Assembly (NCBI GenBank): GCA_038146785.1 | Contig: JAYQSI010000005.1 | Location: 77,960 to 141,959, forward strand | Reading direction: 5' to 3' | Length of the DNA stretch: 64,000 bases | DNA from: VMDJ01 sp038146785 | GTDB taxonomy: Bacteria > Pseudomonadota > Gammaproteobacteria > Chromatiales > Chromatiaceae | Shown: positions 63,058-64,000 of the stretch, in pieces | Layout: each line of letters starts with the position of its first letter | Numbering within the stretch: position 1 is the stretch's first letter | Translations under genes and position numbers: made by a program | Notes under the pieces: model-generated | What the model was told of the DNA's origin: nothing | Databases searched by the model: none | Seen by the model: only the letters and a program-made list of their open reading frames with translations

Positions 63058-64000
63058 ATGGAATCGATCTTACTCACAATCGTGTTGGCGCCTTTGGTTG
63101 GCGCAGCAATTGCCGGTTTGCTACGTAATCAAATTGGCAAGGCGGGTGCGCACTGGGCGACTATCTTGGGTGTCGGCACAAGCTGCGTCCTTTCGATGTA
63201 CATTTTGTATCTGCATGCGTTTGCAGGTGCTGAGGTCTATAACCAGTCGGTTTATACCTGGATGGTTAGTGATGGCTTGCGCTTTGAGGTTGGCTTTCTA
63301 ATCGATCGTTTGACCGCGATGATGATGGCGGTTGTGACCTTCGTCTCTCTCATGGTGCACATCTACACCATCGGCTATATGCATGATGAAGATGGTTACC
63401 AGCGTTTCTTTAGTTACATCGCATTGTTTACCTTCTCAATGCTGATGCTTGTGATGTCAAACAACTTCCTGCAGCTGTTCTTTGGTTGGGAAGCGGTAGG
63501 TTTGGTCTCTTACTTGCTGATCGGTTTCTACTTTAAGAAAGACACCGCAGTATTTGCCAACATGAAAGCCTTTTTGGTGAACCGTGTTGGTGACTTTGGT
63601 TTTGTTCTCGGTATTGCTGCGGTTGCGATGTATTTCAATACACTCGATTACGCTGAAGCGTTTGCTGCAGCTCCTGCGTTTGCTGATACCACCATCAATA
63701 TCTGGGGTGATGAGCAATGGTCGCTGATGACCGTTGTTTGTATCTTGTTGTTCATCGGTGCGATGGGTAAGTCAGCTCAGGTGCCATTGCATGTGTGGCT
63801 ACCAGACTCAATGGAAGGTCCAACACCAATCTCTGCATTGATTCACGCGGCAACCATGGTTACCGCAGGTATCTTCATGGTGGCACGTATGTCACCGCTT
63901 TATGAGATGTCAGAAACCGCATTGACCTTTGTGTTGGTGATTGGTGCGACCACTGCCTTCTTTATGGGTCTGATTGGCATTATCCAAAATGACATCAAGC
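63058..64000 (+). CDS. nuoL: NADH-quinone oxidoreductase subunit L, partial (right edge)
   Basis: An antiporter-like proton-pumping subunit cut by the window end after about 314 codons. Visible motifs include FFGWEAVGLVSYLLIGFYF and GKSAQVPLHVWLPDSMEGPT with pump lysines and HAATMVTAGIFMVAR. Two ATGs are in tandem; the second (63058) has AAGGGG 5 bp upstream, while the first overlaps the nuoK stop. Confidence 0.95.
   Translation, partial: MESILLTIVLAPLVGAAIAGLLRNQIGKAGAHWATILGVGTSCVLSMYILYLHAFAGAEVYNQSVYTWMVSDGLRFEVGFLIDRLTAMMMAVVTFVSLMVHIYTIGYMHDEDGYQRFFSYIALFTFSMLMLVMSNNFLQLFFGWEAVGLVSYLLIGFYFKKDTAVFANMKAFLVNRVGDFGFVLGIAAVAMYFNTLDYAEAFAAAPAFADTTINIWGDEQWSLMTVVCILLFIGAMGKSAQVPLHVWLPDSMEGPTPISALIHAATMVTAGIFMVARMSPLYEMSETALTFVLVIGATTAFFMGLIGIIQNDIK

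Noticed and set aside
1..64000. CRISPR arrays, rRNA operons, insertion sequences, replication origin
   Set aside because: No regularly spaced repeats, no rRNA sequence, no transposase frames and no dnaA-box cluster were seen on reading both strands.

Overview
The window is a chromosomal stretch of a gammaproteobacterium. ZipA is present (a division protein confined to that class), smc-zipA-ligA are contiguous, and rlmE-ftsH-folP-glmM-tpiA-secG-tRNA-Leu-nuoA onwards follows the usual gammaproteobacterial order. Separate nuoC and nuoD genes, two CnoX-type thioredoxin/TPR proteins and a fold-III ornithine decarboxylase fit a respiratory, free-living (perhaps marine) bacterium. I cannot name the genus from sequence alone.

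Layout. 1-10135: a CnoX-like gene cut by the left edge, a DEAD-box protein with damaged catalytic motifs, a frameshifted hybrid histidine kinase, thrC, a Kef-type antiporter and an SLC13 transporter with RCK domains. 10136-15600: an eroded accessory region. It holds two tandem, related small-RNA genes (each with promoter, CUCCUCC-containing 5' end and intrinsic terminator), an EAL pseudogene, a receiver-domain pseudogene, an apparently intact ornithine decarboxylase, a flagellin pseudogene, a small coiled-coil ORF, a frameshifted tyrosine integrase, and a tRNA-Leu(CAG) that loses its 3' end exactly where the integrase begins. 15688-30400: housekeeping genes rnr-rlmB, rpsF-rpsR-DUF2232-rplI, dnaB-alr-radA, a CorC-type protein, alaC-hom. 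30433-41844: queF, smc-zipA-ligA, a small secreted Cys-rich protein behind an SD-masking hairpin, a second Kef-type antiporter, trmO, DUF1244-cnoX, trxC. 42017-53533: carA-carB (carB frameshifted)-greA, yhbY, rlmE-ftsH-folP-glmM, tpiA-secG-tRNA-Leu(GAG). 53682 to the right edge: the complex I operon nuoA-nuoL, with nuoL running off the window.

The genes mainly support central metabolism (Thr, Arg/pyrimidine, folate and cell-wall precursors), replication and chromosome segregation, translation, protein quality control and respiration. The signalling and motility genes (hybrid kinase, EAL, receiver, flagellin) are all broken. Either this lineage is losing those functions or, for the single-indel cases (kinase, carB, integrase), the assembly carries errors. 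The items most worth a second look are the twin sRNA genes, the open but catalytically degenerate DEAD-box protein, the truncated tRNA-Leu at the integrase junction, the carB frameshift and the SD-masking hairpin.
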